From the NCBI RefSeq assembly GCF_002443255.2, contig NW_019211457.1:39903126-39967125 (forward strand): a stretch of 64,000 bases of DNA, in the 5' to 3' direction. The notes beneath the pieces were generated by a model. The model ran no database searches. It was not told the DNA's origin and worked only from the letters and a program-made list of their open reading frames with translations. Each line of letters starts with the position of its first letter. Position 1 is the stretch's first letter. Position numbers and translations under genes: made by a program. Of the stretch, positions 53,601 to 64,000 are shown piece by piece. The DNA is from Varroa destructor. Lineage: Eukaryota; Arthropoda; Arachnida; Mesostigmata; Varroidae.

Positions 53601-54356
53601 AGGACGCAGGCTTGTCAAATTTACCTATTTGTCGACGAATATATAAGTTTGAGCTTAAATAATTCAAGCTACATCTGTTTTATAATGTCTGATGACAAAT
53701 AGACGTTATCGGTAAGGCGTGTCTACTATACCAATATATGATATCATATATACGGAAAGTAGTCCTTGTGTGAATTAATAATTTTTTGATCTGATACTAG
53801 TCACTTCGATGAGATCTTAATAGTTTTTCAGAATTGGAAATTGCAGTTTTGAGAAACTAATTAATGAAGTTCGTAACGGGCTGTACGGGTCTATATGCCT
53901 TCAGGTACGTCTCATTCAGCCTTGTGGTACGACAAGCTATACAAGTCCACATAGGTTGCATCTGAAGAGTGAATAGCTTATAAAGATACAGGCCCTTATA
54001 CAGAGGCATAGGTCACTCATGACAAACATTAACAGAAGCAACGTTACCCCCGAATCCTATGCAAATGCTGTGCCTTTGGTCACAATTGGAGAGCAGACCT
54101 ACGGCCCTGTCACCTGAACGACGCAAAAGCAAAACTGGTCGTACTGGAGGGCAATATTTGTAAGAGTCTGTCTTAACTGTAGTTGTTACTGCTGCTGCAG
54201 CTGCATACGATTATAGAATGTATTAAAAGTAAACTGTTCTCCTATAACGCTCTACCCCAGCGCTTCTGTCACCGCTGACGCCGCCGGCTCCATCAACAAA
54301 ATCGCTATTCATCCATTTATGCGGTATAGTAACGGTTTGTAGATACAATCGCATGC

Positions 54357-54382
54357 ATATATATATATATATATATATATAT
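54357..54382. repeat. (TA)n microsatellite
   Basis: About thirteen AT/TA units. Confidence 0.95.
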
Positions 54383-57300
54383 GTAGAACAACTCTGGCTA
54401 GCAGATTTGTCTCCGGTTTGTCACGTTTCCCGTTGACAAGCCAGAAGAGAGCAAGGACGGACAGCGGCGCTTAAAGCTTCACAATTTTAGTTGCTAGCCC
54501 TGTTTGATGATCCGTTCAAAGCACCCGGATGAGCACCCTCTGCGTCTTTCCATTCCTCATTAAGTTTAAAGCTAACGTTGAAACCGGCTAAACAATGTAT
54601 GCTACCCTCTAATGTGTAAGTTGTCTAAGCACGCGAGACAGAAGTTGTACTGTCGTGAATAGCGTCCCTCAACCAGGAATACCCAACAACAGAAAAGAGA
54701 GCGGCGACATAAAAACACGTGTTGAGGGAACGCTAGTGGGTATTACGCATGGGTCCACACAGGTTCATACAAAAGCAACGAACAAATATACCGCCGATTT
54801 GTCGGCCATATTGCTGCTACTGTATTATCAACTATTACTGTTATCAGTAGGTCAACCTCCCCTAAGGGTGTATCGTTACGGTTTCGCACAGGGAGGCATA
54901 GGCCTAATACGCGCACATGAGATGAGGACACCGCATCTCTTCCTAAATACACGGCAGGAGGGCTAAAAGGTTCCCAACCCGCGCTGGTTCTTTTGTCTTG
55001 CGAGGGTCGCTTCGAAAGAGGCCTATTCAAGAATAAGGATTGGAAAATCAAGCTTGCAAGGCGTACATGAGCCTTCGTAAAGCTATTGGTGGTTTAGAAA
55101 CGCAAGGACCCCCTTTAAGCCACGATGCATTATACTGTGGATAGCGTAGAAGCATTCTGAGGAATGGCACAATTTAAAAAAAGACCAGGTGTGTTTCCTG
55201 TTCGTGAATTCGTTGTCCATATCTGTAGTTCCTTCTTTCTAAATCTACCTGCGTCTGTCATGTTACGGCAGCATTACTCGCCACTGTTGCACGCGGCCAA
55301 CTTATCATGCTAAACAGGAGTACATACCCATTGTACCGTTGAACGACCTTGGCACGATGGCAGAACATCGACAAGGGTGCGCGTCTAACACCGACTCACT
55401 TTGGCCATCTTTAGCTATGTTGTTAGCTCAGCTATCTTCAATAGCTACTAATAGCAAAATGTGATAGCGTCGAGGTCTCGTAATCATCTTCTTGTACGCA
55501 TCGATTGCTAAAGACGTAAGTTTCTAGGTGCAAAAGCAATGTCTGGACGCGCTTCCACCGAACTGGTTGTTGGCAAACTTATGCGATGGCAACTTTTCTG
55601 GTTTCTTTCAAAAGGCTTAGTCGAAAAATGACACTGGTGTCTCTATCGTAGACACTTCGACGCTAATATGAAGTGAGTCGCGGGGTAGTTCGAGGTTGAA
55701 AACGGCAAAGTGGATCATGAAGATGGTCGTAGTTGAAACGGTTTAACGCGTCGACTTATTCGCATTTCCTTAATAAGATCGGCTCTCTTTATGCAACTTA
55801 TTTTTAAAGCTCATAGAAACCGAATCGTCTTTAAGGCTGAACATACACGTCTACCTGTGTAGGATGGGGCATTTAAACCTGAGTTTTTTTCTCATGAATC
55901 GCTTCTGAGGCTGCATATAGATTTGATTACATCTTCAATTCAAGACCTAAACCAATTACTACTAATCCTTTTCAAAACATTCCTTACGTAAGTCGCAAGT
56001 GGCTGTTTAGTAACAAGCGTGCGTTAAGCGATATTGACAGGTATGAATTAGTTAGTGTTTCTTAACCGCCTTGCGTCCGAAAAATTCTAGCAAGGTTAAG
56101 TTTTGAGCTAATTATAGGTCAAATGTGCTAAGGGCTCAAAATGGCCAGTAAATACAAATGGCGCAGAGAATCTAAAAAAAAAGACAAATCTTTGGGGCTT
56201 ATCGACTCAATTAGTACTCGATTCCCATTTTTATCTTTGAAACATTTCATGTATACATACATATATTTCATTGCCGTTGTCGGATTTCCCGAGTGTACGT
56301 TTTTCTAATGTATCGAGATGAAACTGAAGAGATGCTGGCGTCCGGATACAGATATATAGTTTACCTAGTGGACTATGCTCTCTTGGTGCAATGTTGGCCG
56401 AATATAATAATGGATTTGCTGGCCGGTGGATGTGTTGTGACGAAAATGTACCGAAGACGCTTTCAAGGACTTCCTGTTCTGCTTATTTCTTCTTTTGTCA
56501 TCCATTCGAACAATGTTCCAAAATTCAGTCGTATATATATTCAATCATATTCACTGTATGTATATAATAAATCCGCGCACTGTCATATTATTTTTTTCTG
56601 CACGATTACCTGCTCAACTATTCAATACCTAAGCTTAATCTATCGCAAAAAAATTTAGTTTATAAAAAAAAATACGTAAATATGACCTTTTGTCTAACAT
56701 TATGCCTCCGTGCCGCTACCGTGTACCGCTCCCGTCCTACGCAGAGCACACACGGATGCAATCATCATTTTTAATACAATAGGTAATTGATATCATATTT
56801 ATGCGTTCGAAAAGAGCTACTGAAGGTGTTTATCACACTGTTCTGCCGTCTTCTTTTTTATTGCATCCTCCACTGGTTTTTGCTTGACTCACGTTTTCAT
56901 ATTTGCCACAACGTAGGTTTGGTAGGCTTTGCGAATTTTTGTTACTGGTCGTTCTTCTTACCTATTGAATCATTTTCCGAAAGAAAATCAAACACAAATA
57001 GCTACCACACTGCAACTGCTGTAAGCGCTATTCTATGTACAACATTATAGAAGCTATAAGTGTTCGCGCTCATCCTGGGCCTCTGCCGTTCGTTGGCGTC
57101 CCAATCAAGGCGTCGAAGTTAGCTAGCACAGAGAAAAAAAAACGTTATAAGCCGACTCTAACTGTAGATCTGTCAATGAAATTGATTTTGATTGATATAA
57201 CTTATGCTGTGACGCTGAGAGTCCAGCTGACTATACGTATCAGACAGGATTACATGTGACAAGACAGGATCGGTGTTTGAAGAACGATCAGCGGACCACC

Positions 57301-58458
57301 TTGGCACGATGGCCTTGTGGTAGCATTACATAGTCTTTTGATTGTTATATGAATAATATCATTGCGTAGCTCTTTGTCCCTTCTTAAGGATCATTCCGCA
57401 AAAGGGAAGTCGGCATTAGCGGATTCGGCCGGTCGCGGGAAGGCCGTCGCAGCGGCAAACGAACAATCGGCCATTACGCGACAAGTTACCGCTGCAGTCG
57501 AAAATACAGAGAGAGAAAAACAACATAAAAAATCGTGATAACTACATTACAGCCATCGACAACGACAAAATGAACAAGAACGATTGAAGAATCAACGACG
57601 ATTAACTTTGCCGTCTGCAGTGGTCTTCCACGCGTATGGTTCCCAGATATAGTACACACGTGCGTTGGCTGAAGTACATATACTAGACAACTAACCACTA
57701 CACAGAAATCCACGAATAACCGTTAGTCGAACAGTAGTTATTTGAGGTGCTCGCCCTCTACATGTATGTATAGTGACTTTATAAATGAACCAGCCCCGAC
57801 GTCCGGTGGAACAAACGCAGTAATATTAGGCAATGGCAACGCATGTGCATGCTATCGATTATAAGAATACAGAAAGCGAAGACAGCTCAGATTGATATAT
57901 TTGGTTTTCTAGGATCAATCTATTTAACATCTCGTTTTCATTATTCATTAGAGCAAGAACAGTGATCACAAAGGTAACTGAGGCCTGATTTAGTTTTCTG
58001 CAATGCTGCGAATGAGGTGGCCTTCAGGCCATAGATATTTTGTTGATAGCATAAGGCGAGCTATTTTATCTCTCCGTATATAGAATGCGTACTGTACATT
58101 TCACTCCGAAAGGACGAAAGTAAACCTGTATGGTATCCTTCACCACATAAAATCACATAGAACTGCGCCCTTTAAGGCCATATTCATGATATTATAGTAT
58201 ACATAAACTTTATTAAAACCGCTCCCATTGGGTTACAACGTATGCGAAATCGGATATTGCTTGTCGTTAGCCAAGTGTCTTTTAACGAAGGTTAATAAAT
58301 CTGTGTCATTGTACAGAGGTTCAATGAAGGCAAATATCTGAAGGCAACTGTAACCTGATTTTTTTCAGACTAATGGACTAACACGCCAAGATTGCATATA
58401 TTCTGGTCTTGGAAGGTATTGATCGTGGTTTTCAATATAATTAAAAAAGAACGTATTG

Positions 58459-58511
58459 CACTGCTGCTTCCACCACGATTCACCAGGGACATCGTGGTGG
58501 AAGCAGCAGTG
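58459..58511. repeat. Perfect 21-bp inverted repeat (hairpin)
   Basis: Left arm 58459-58479 and right arm 58491-58511 are exact reverse complements, GC-rich (CACTGCTGCTTCC at the left), with an 11-base loop. The stem is 38 bases upstream of a strong splice-acceptor-like site. Length and loop are compatible with a small-RNA precursor or a short foldback element. Confidence 0.95.
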
Positions 58512-58548
58512 TCATTTTAGTAACGTCCATCTCCGCTCGTTTTTGCAG

Positions 58549-58705
58549 GGCAGAAACCTGCTTCAGTACGACAGGATCATGCCAGTCATGAAATATCGAA
58601 AGACGTCTTGACACCACCGTATAGCAAGCCACCCAAACTCACCCCAAAGGCCCTCCTTCCTGAACTGCATTTTTTTTTTATATTTCATCTTCCAATATAC
58701 AGACG
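58549..58705 (+). CDS. Weak candidate internal exon
   Basis: The acceptor CGTTTTTGCAG and the donor CG|GTAAGA enclose 157 bases that are open when entered in phase 1 and left in phase 2. The translation is rich in K, P and charged residues (K-D-V-L-T-P-P-Y-S-K-P-P-K-L-T-P-K-A), then turns hydrophobic across a run of T. Both splice sites are good, but no domain is recognised and no partner exon with matching phase is known. Confidence 0.18.
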
Positions 58706-58929
58706 GTAAGAACTCAGAATAGCAAATAACTAAGGAAAAGCAAATTTGATCACCAAGAAAAGGCGTACAGGTCAAACAAAAAACGCCCGTCTGCCCAGTT
58801 TATGTTCATCTTAATGAGCAAGCAATCATATTTAAACTAAGTAGATGATGCTTTGTGAAAAAAACTAACTTGGATAGAAACCCGCGTGAATGCTTATGTT
58901 TGTGTAGGGAGAGGGAGAGGACATGGTGT

Positions 58930-58970
58930 GTATATATATACATAGAGAGAGCGAGAGAGAGAGAGAGAGC
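58930..58970. repeat. (TA)n and (GA)n microsatellite
   Basis: A TA run followed by an interrupted GA run. Confidence 0.9.
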
Positions 58971-59989
58971 ATAGTATGCAAACCAACACGCCTACTACTT
59001 GCGTGATAATTGCGATTTTCCACGTTAAACCATATATAAAGTGAGTTATAGAGAGATAACCTACCGGATGAACTAGGTTAGGCGTAATCGCACAGATGAA
59101 ATTCATCACCACGGGAATCATCGTTGTGAAGTGACCTGCAACCTTACGACAACTAATATAAAGAATATCATTATCGCCAATTTTCGAAAACTGTAGTTGT
59201 GGGCCGACACTAGCGGGAAGCTCGAATCCCTATTCCAGCTCCCAGCTCTAAACCCAGATGATATATCTGTGGACGAGCAATGCTGCGCTGAATTAAGCTA
59301 ACTATGCCTATTGCCGCATCTTTCACGAATGCTCTAGATTAGATCGCAAATTTCAAGAATGCAATGAGCGTTCGAATATCGCCGAAGAAATGAAATGGCA
59401 GTAGAAATTTTAGCGGAATCTCTCAGGTCAAGAGGATGTTCAGCGGCTGCAGTAACGGTGGCGGGAGTTAGCGGGAAGTTGTCTGCGTAGGTTCAGTTTG
59501 TTTACATCAAATACGTTTACATCATCACAACGATTTTCAATAGCCATCCAAGTTTTAGCCGAGCTTGAAAGCTAATTACTCATTAACATTAAACGAAAGC
59601 ATTAAAACGAAGGACAACTGTCTTTGTTTTGTGTGTCGGGATAATTGTCTAGTTGAAAAATATTGATTTCGACTGAACATCTCGCAATCAGTATCTAGAG
59701 AAAATTGGCTAGAAATGATCAAATGAATAGTCTCACCTAATTGCATATAATCTATAGTTGTCTAGTTATTCTATTATATAATCTATAGTTAATTTCCATA
59801 TTATGAAACCAGTTGGCTTACACTTGTACATCGTACGTTCGTTGATAGAAAGTAAAACCGTTAACGAACCACGGCTTCTCTCTAGTTGAAGCAAGAGTAG
59901 ATGAGGCGTGTCGCTGGCATACAAGAGCAATCGTATGACAATTGTTGCTTCGAAGTCATGTAATGCACCCATGGTAGACATAAATGTAC

Positions 59990-60029
59990 AGACACACAGA
60001 CAGACACACACACACACACGCATGTATAC

Positions 60030-60073
<44 letters not shown>
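59990..60073. repeat. Compound microsatellite (CA)n-(TA)n-(GA)n
   Basis: CA-rich repeats, then about eleven TA units, then about eleven GA units, in direct succession. Confidence 0.95.
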
Positions 60074-63000
60074 CGCGAAACGAGTTGTATAGAGTGAACG
60101 ATTGTGAACTGCTGAAGGTTATCGCAGCCTGCGTGACTCTTATCATTTTGCTAAGCTTATGCTGTGGCCACAGCTCTCAATGAGTCGTGTTCACTTTGGC
60201 AGCATTCGAATGAGCGCGCCACTTCCCTGGCGCTTCGAGCGTTGGTCAGCCGAAGATGCGGTCCCGCGCCATTCGTCGTTTACATCGTCATAAACCTGGA
60301 AGTTGAAGCATTTTTGCCATTGTGTTGCCATCCTGTCAGCTACTGCGTTCTATAAGTGGGTTGGAAGAAAAAGTTGTTACGCCATCAAGTTGTGCTACCG
60401 ATTTGTTGCGCACTTGCGACCCAAACGCAGTCCTTCCAACCGAATGAATTTACATCGGAAATTGCTAGAAGCTGAAGCAATCAACGCGCAGAGGTTACAG
60501 CTTTCTCCACTATAATCTATATTTTGCCATATGGTAAACGTGTTTTCGTATATGGTGCGCGTTAGACCTCTGCGTTGGCCTTTTGATTTCGTCCGCTTCA
60601 GCACTTGACCGGTTTCTTAAAAATTAGATGTCTGCCTATAACTGTAACCGAAACGAACAACTCGATAGAAATCCCAGCACATCCAATGAGGTGCTAAATC
60701 AATTAGCAGCGACACTCTGCCCTTATCATAATCATCAAGGTAATACTATTGTATTCTCAAAACGTTCACGCTTTCCGCTTGAAATCGATATATCTATCTT
60801 CCTTTTTTTAATGGGTAAGCGAACCGGCCATCTGGACAACTAAGGTTTCCGCACAGGCGTCATCAACCACAGTTCTTAATGCTACTCACTATGGATTCTA
60901 GTTAGAAAGTGGTTCATTATTATCACTTCGCTTTCGAATCTGGGTCTTCTCAAAGCGAATTTCGAGTGCATCTCGTCCAGCTCTATAAATAAGCTGGATG
61001 CATTTGCTCTCCGTCCTGGTGTGAACGTTATGGTAATTGAAACGATTTCTCGCTTGTTCAGTAGACGACGGTTATATCAATGCGAGGGCGTAGTGAGCTC
61101 AGCTGTATCCAGCTTCTGGCACTAGCGTCATTTGCGGTATAACTTCGTTCCCTTTTCTTCCTATTATCAACCTTTTAGTCTGTCCATCCCTTCAAGCCGA
61201 TCGGCTAACGGATTGTTCTATCCACAGCTGTTCACCTTTTCATAGCTCTGTGATGTTCTTTCTAACAATATGTATATTGAGCGTGGCTAGCCTGAGCGAA
61301 CACGCTACTTCGGCTGTTTTTCAGCCGCTTTTAGATTTTCCAAAGCGGCGTTCAGTAAGGGCTAAGGGTGAGCCCGCGAACGCTTCATCATAACACGCCG
61401 ACTATTTCAGCCGTGACTATGAGTGATATCTTAGAGAAATGATCTTTGTTTGCTATCGACCGACGCGAGCAAAACTTCCTTCAAAACGATCTGTTTTTTC
61501 TTTGAGAAAATAAATAGCGCGTCTTCGTCCGATGCCCGCAGTGCTCTCGTTACTAATTTTTGCTATACGAGCGCACGATAGATAAAAGGCATGAATTTCA
61601 TCGACGATTCCGTCAACCGGCTCCCCGCCAACAGTACAGTCAGTGACAGCCAAGCTAAAAAAAGCATATTATAAATAAAGTACCATGTTCTAGCTCTGTC
61701 AGTGAGAGTACGTTTACGGAACGGTAACATGGATTCGTTACGATTAATGCTTGAACCGAAAGGAGAGCCGATTAGGAGTGCTTGGAATAAAGAGGTTAGC
61801 CCATCAAGACGATCCCGATAAAGAAACAAGCAGCCTGTTCGAGATATTGAACAAACACTTTTTGTCAAGACACTGCATTTTGCGTTTTTCTGGTAAGACG
61901 CTGATGCTGATGGCGTGAATGAACAGCATATTCCTTCTGTGTTCACTTTTACCTCTCGCAAAAGACTCAACTGTTAGCGCACTGGCGACACTGGCCGTTA
62001 TTGGCGCATTGTTGATCCGAAATAATCAATTGTGAATGGGTGATGTGGTGGAAAGGGTATCGGGCGTCGGGGGTCGACAGTTGAGGGCAGCTGAGCCATG
62101 ACTATCGGTAATCTATTTTGTCAACGTTCAGAAGTAGTAGCACCGGTGACGATAAGGTCGTGTGACGGCTGAAAGTCAAAAAAGTCAGAACGAATGGTGG
62201 CAGAGCAAACAGGCTAAACTGACGGGCTAATTGTATCTTGTTATGCGGTACTTGACCGCTTCTTGACATTGGCAGTATAATGAGATACCGTACGTTGTAG
62301 ATCGTCGTATCATACACGACCATGTAATTACTCAACGTAGCGCGCCAAACAAGAAGATCTTTGTCTCAGAATATGATGCCATCGGGTCCATCTTGCTCGC
62401 ATCGAGTTTTACGAGCGCTTCGCACAAAAGAGATAAAAAGCACGTTGTTAGTTTTGTTGTCATTTCAGTGAATAGTTAACATTTGAAATTACCGACGTCA
62501 CATGGATACATGAATATTATAGTCTAAGGGAAAAGCGTAAACGCGTAGCTATCATGCGTCGGACATTTTTCTCTCCCTACATCCGTAGTTGGAAACGTTT
62601 GTGGGCCGATCGACTACAGGGTCGCATTAAAATGAGTCACATAATGGCCGACCCGTCTACCGTTGTTTCTGAACAGTATACACTATTTGCTTGTTTCTTT
62701 TTCTATCGCGTATTGTACGGAAAAACGTTCCGGAGGTATCGTTCCATGTTTTCGTTCTATATGCCACTGATTTATATTGGCACGAGCCAAAATTAAGCTT
62801 GCAGAGCTGCCGGTGTTTCTGGATCACGGATGCGCACTCGCGGGGGTTCATGTCCCGGTCGCATTATCGCGTCTCCCGAACCACGTTTTACATGTGAAAT
62901 GACTAGACCTTCTGCCCAAACGCTGCAACACTATACTAATTCTAGAAGAATACTACCGCTGTGTTTGTGAACAGTTTTCAACAGAATCATACGTTTGCTA

Positions 63001-64000
63001 CGTGAAATGAGGAAAACTAACGATCGGTTTGCGTCTGAGCGAACGATTCATAGTCGAACGTGGCTATCTATTTGCGTCGTGCTCGCGTCACACGGCGCGA
63101 AAGCAGCTGCCGCTCATCTACTTGGATGAGCAGAAATCTTTAACTTATGCGCACAATTATCCAAAGCGCTTAGACCAAATCCCTAGGAAAGCGTCTTGTA
63201 GCGGTTAAGAGGGAGGCGGATGACAATTTGGGAGTGATGGACAAGATGACCGATTGTCTCATTTTGCAGTCTGATCGATACGCACTTGCACAAAAATGGG
63301 ATTCGTCACGTTAGCGTGTGAGTGTAACCGAGAGAATATGCGTTGTTATATTGTGTTTATACTGATCTGCGTCGCATGGACCGCGGACTTACCGCACCAT
63401 GGGAATTAATTATTCTTAGTACAAAATAGAAGAGACACAACTTTGATTGCTTAGATATTCCGTAGGTAAGAATCAGCGAAGAAGATTCATCGAGAAAGGC
63501 GCACTTTATGTTTTGTGAATAAACTGCCATATCCATAGAGGATGCGTTATCCCTGAACCTTGCTAGATGTAGTCATCATTCTAGTTGAGATAAGCGTAGA
63601 CTCGTAACTGACCGCAGCGTCAGTTGTGTAGTTAGAGCGGGTCGACTAACGAGAATACATGCGTCGTTTCGTTGCTGCGGTACTTTTTAGTTCTAATGTC
63701 GCCTCCGGAAGCGATGTCACCATCACCAATACTGAGGATTAACAAATCTTCTCATAGAAGAAAAGCGCTAATCTTGTTATCAACGCATCATACAATAAGA
63801 ACACAATTACAGAGGTAATAATTACCACTATTAGTAGTCAGTTAAGGAATAAATAAAGGAATTAGCTTTAAGCATAAGTAGTTGTAGTGCGGACGATGTA
63901 CGCGATGGAGGAGAGCTATCCGTCGAGACAATGATAGTGGACTGAGATGCGGGAGGATCTTGTATCTTCCAAAAGAAGACCTTCACAAAGGCAAAAAGAA

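Larger units (their letters stand above)
49401..58400. other. Probable intron or intergenic sequence, second part
   Basis: No recognised gene. It contains one weak candidate exon at 50521-50608 and a TA microsatellite at 54357-54382. The 14-mer CCTTGGCACGATGG occurs near both 55350 and 57299. The open frames at 52924-53124, 53288-53593 and 56293-56658 carry no motif that I recognise. Confidence 0.4.
58401..64000. other. Right end of the window, no identified gene
   Basis: It contains the perfect hairpin at 58459-58511, one weak candidate exon just after it, and GA, CA and TA microsatellites at 58930-58970 and 59990-60073. A 15-base direct repeat (ATATAATCTATAGTT) lies at 59745 and 59776. Open frames on both strands between 60 and 63 kb show no recognisable family. 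Confidence 0.4.

Noticed and set aside
56293..56658. 121-codon open frame with hydrophobic stretches
   Set aside because: No recognised family; the tail is low-complexity and AT-rich, rich in tyrosine and isoleucine, as expected from non-coding AT-rich DNA.
57391..57520. Alanine- and lysine-rich open stretch
   Set aside because: No start codon, the acceptor lacks a good pyrimidine tract and the donor (GTTACC) is poor; no family resemblance.

Overview
The window is nuclear DNA of an animal, most likely an arthropod. A mite-like chelicerate is a guess from protein divergence and gene structure, not something the sequence proves. Three conserved protein genes can be read exon by exon with consistent splice phases. 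All are housekeeping genes of animals, split by introns with GT/AG borders, and there are no bacterial-type operons.

Left part (1-22 kb, AT-rich). On the minus strand, positions 318-4187 hold the first two coding exons of a 1-Cys peroxiredoxin (PRDX6 family); the rest of the gene lies beyond the left edge. About 8.4 kb further right, 12621-16468 (minus) holds a complete or nearly complete MINDY-1/2 type deubiquitinase in six coding exons. Its fourth exon is bracketed by two near-identical 171-bp direct repeats. After about 4.4 kb of sparse DNA, 20898-21862 (plus) holds a COMMD4-like gene in three exons, with a poly(A) signal at 22069. The COMMD4-like and MINDY genes are divergently oriented. 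A weak, degenerate Tc1-type transposase remnant may sit between them at 19945-20175.

Right part (about 26.5-64 kb). Base composition becomes more GC- and CpG-rich in blocks (26.7-27.0, 28.5-33.3, 43.0-43.6 and 46.8-50.3 kb). At 31582-31783 (plus) there is an ATG, a long N-terminal region, a strongly hydrophobic signal-peptide-like segment and then a textbook GTAAGTATGG donor in phase 1. I read this as the first coding exon of a secreted or membrane protein with a long 5' leader and a very large first intron, possibly filling much of the remaining 32 kb. I do not recognise the gene. Two weak downstream candidate exons are listed (50521-50608 and 58549-58705), neither proven.

Other structure: two perfect inverted repeats of 24 and 21 bp (25.9 and 58.5 kb), a dispersed repeat of about 210 bp present twice (3.67 and 7.25 kb), and many TA, GA and CA microsatellites. 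The three identified genes do not form a pathway. One handles peroxides, one trims K48-linked ubiquitin chains and one is a subunit of the Commander endosomal recycling complex. I saw no CRISPR array, no convincing tRNA or rRNA gene and no intact transposon. Nothing here clearly amounts to a new biological system; the unidentified signal-peptide gene and the two perfect hairpins are the best leads.
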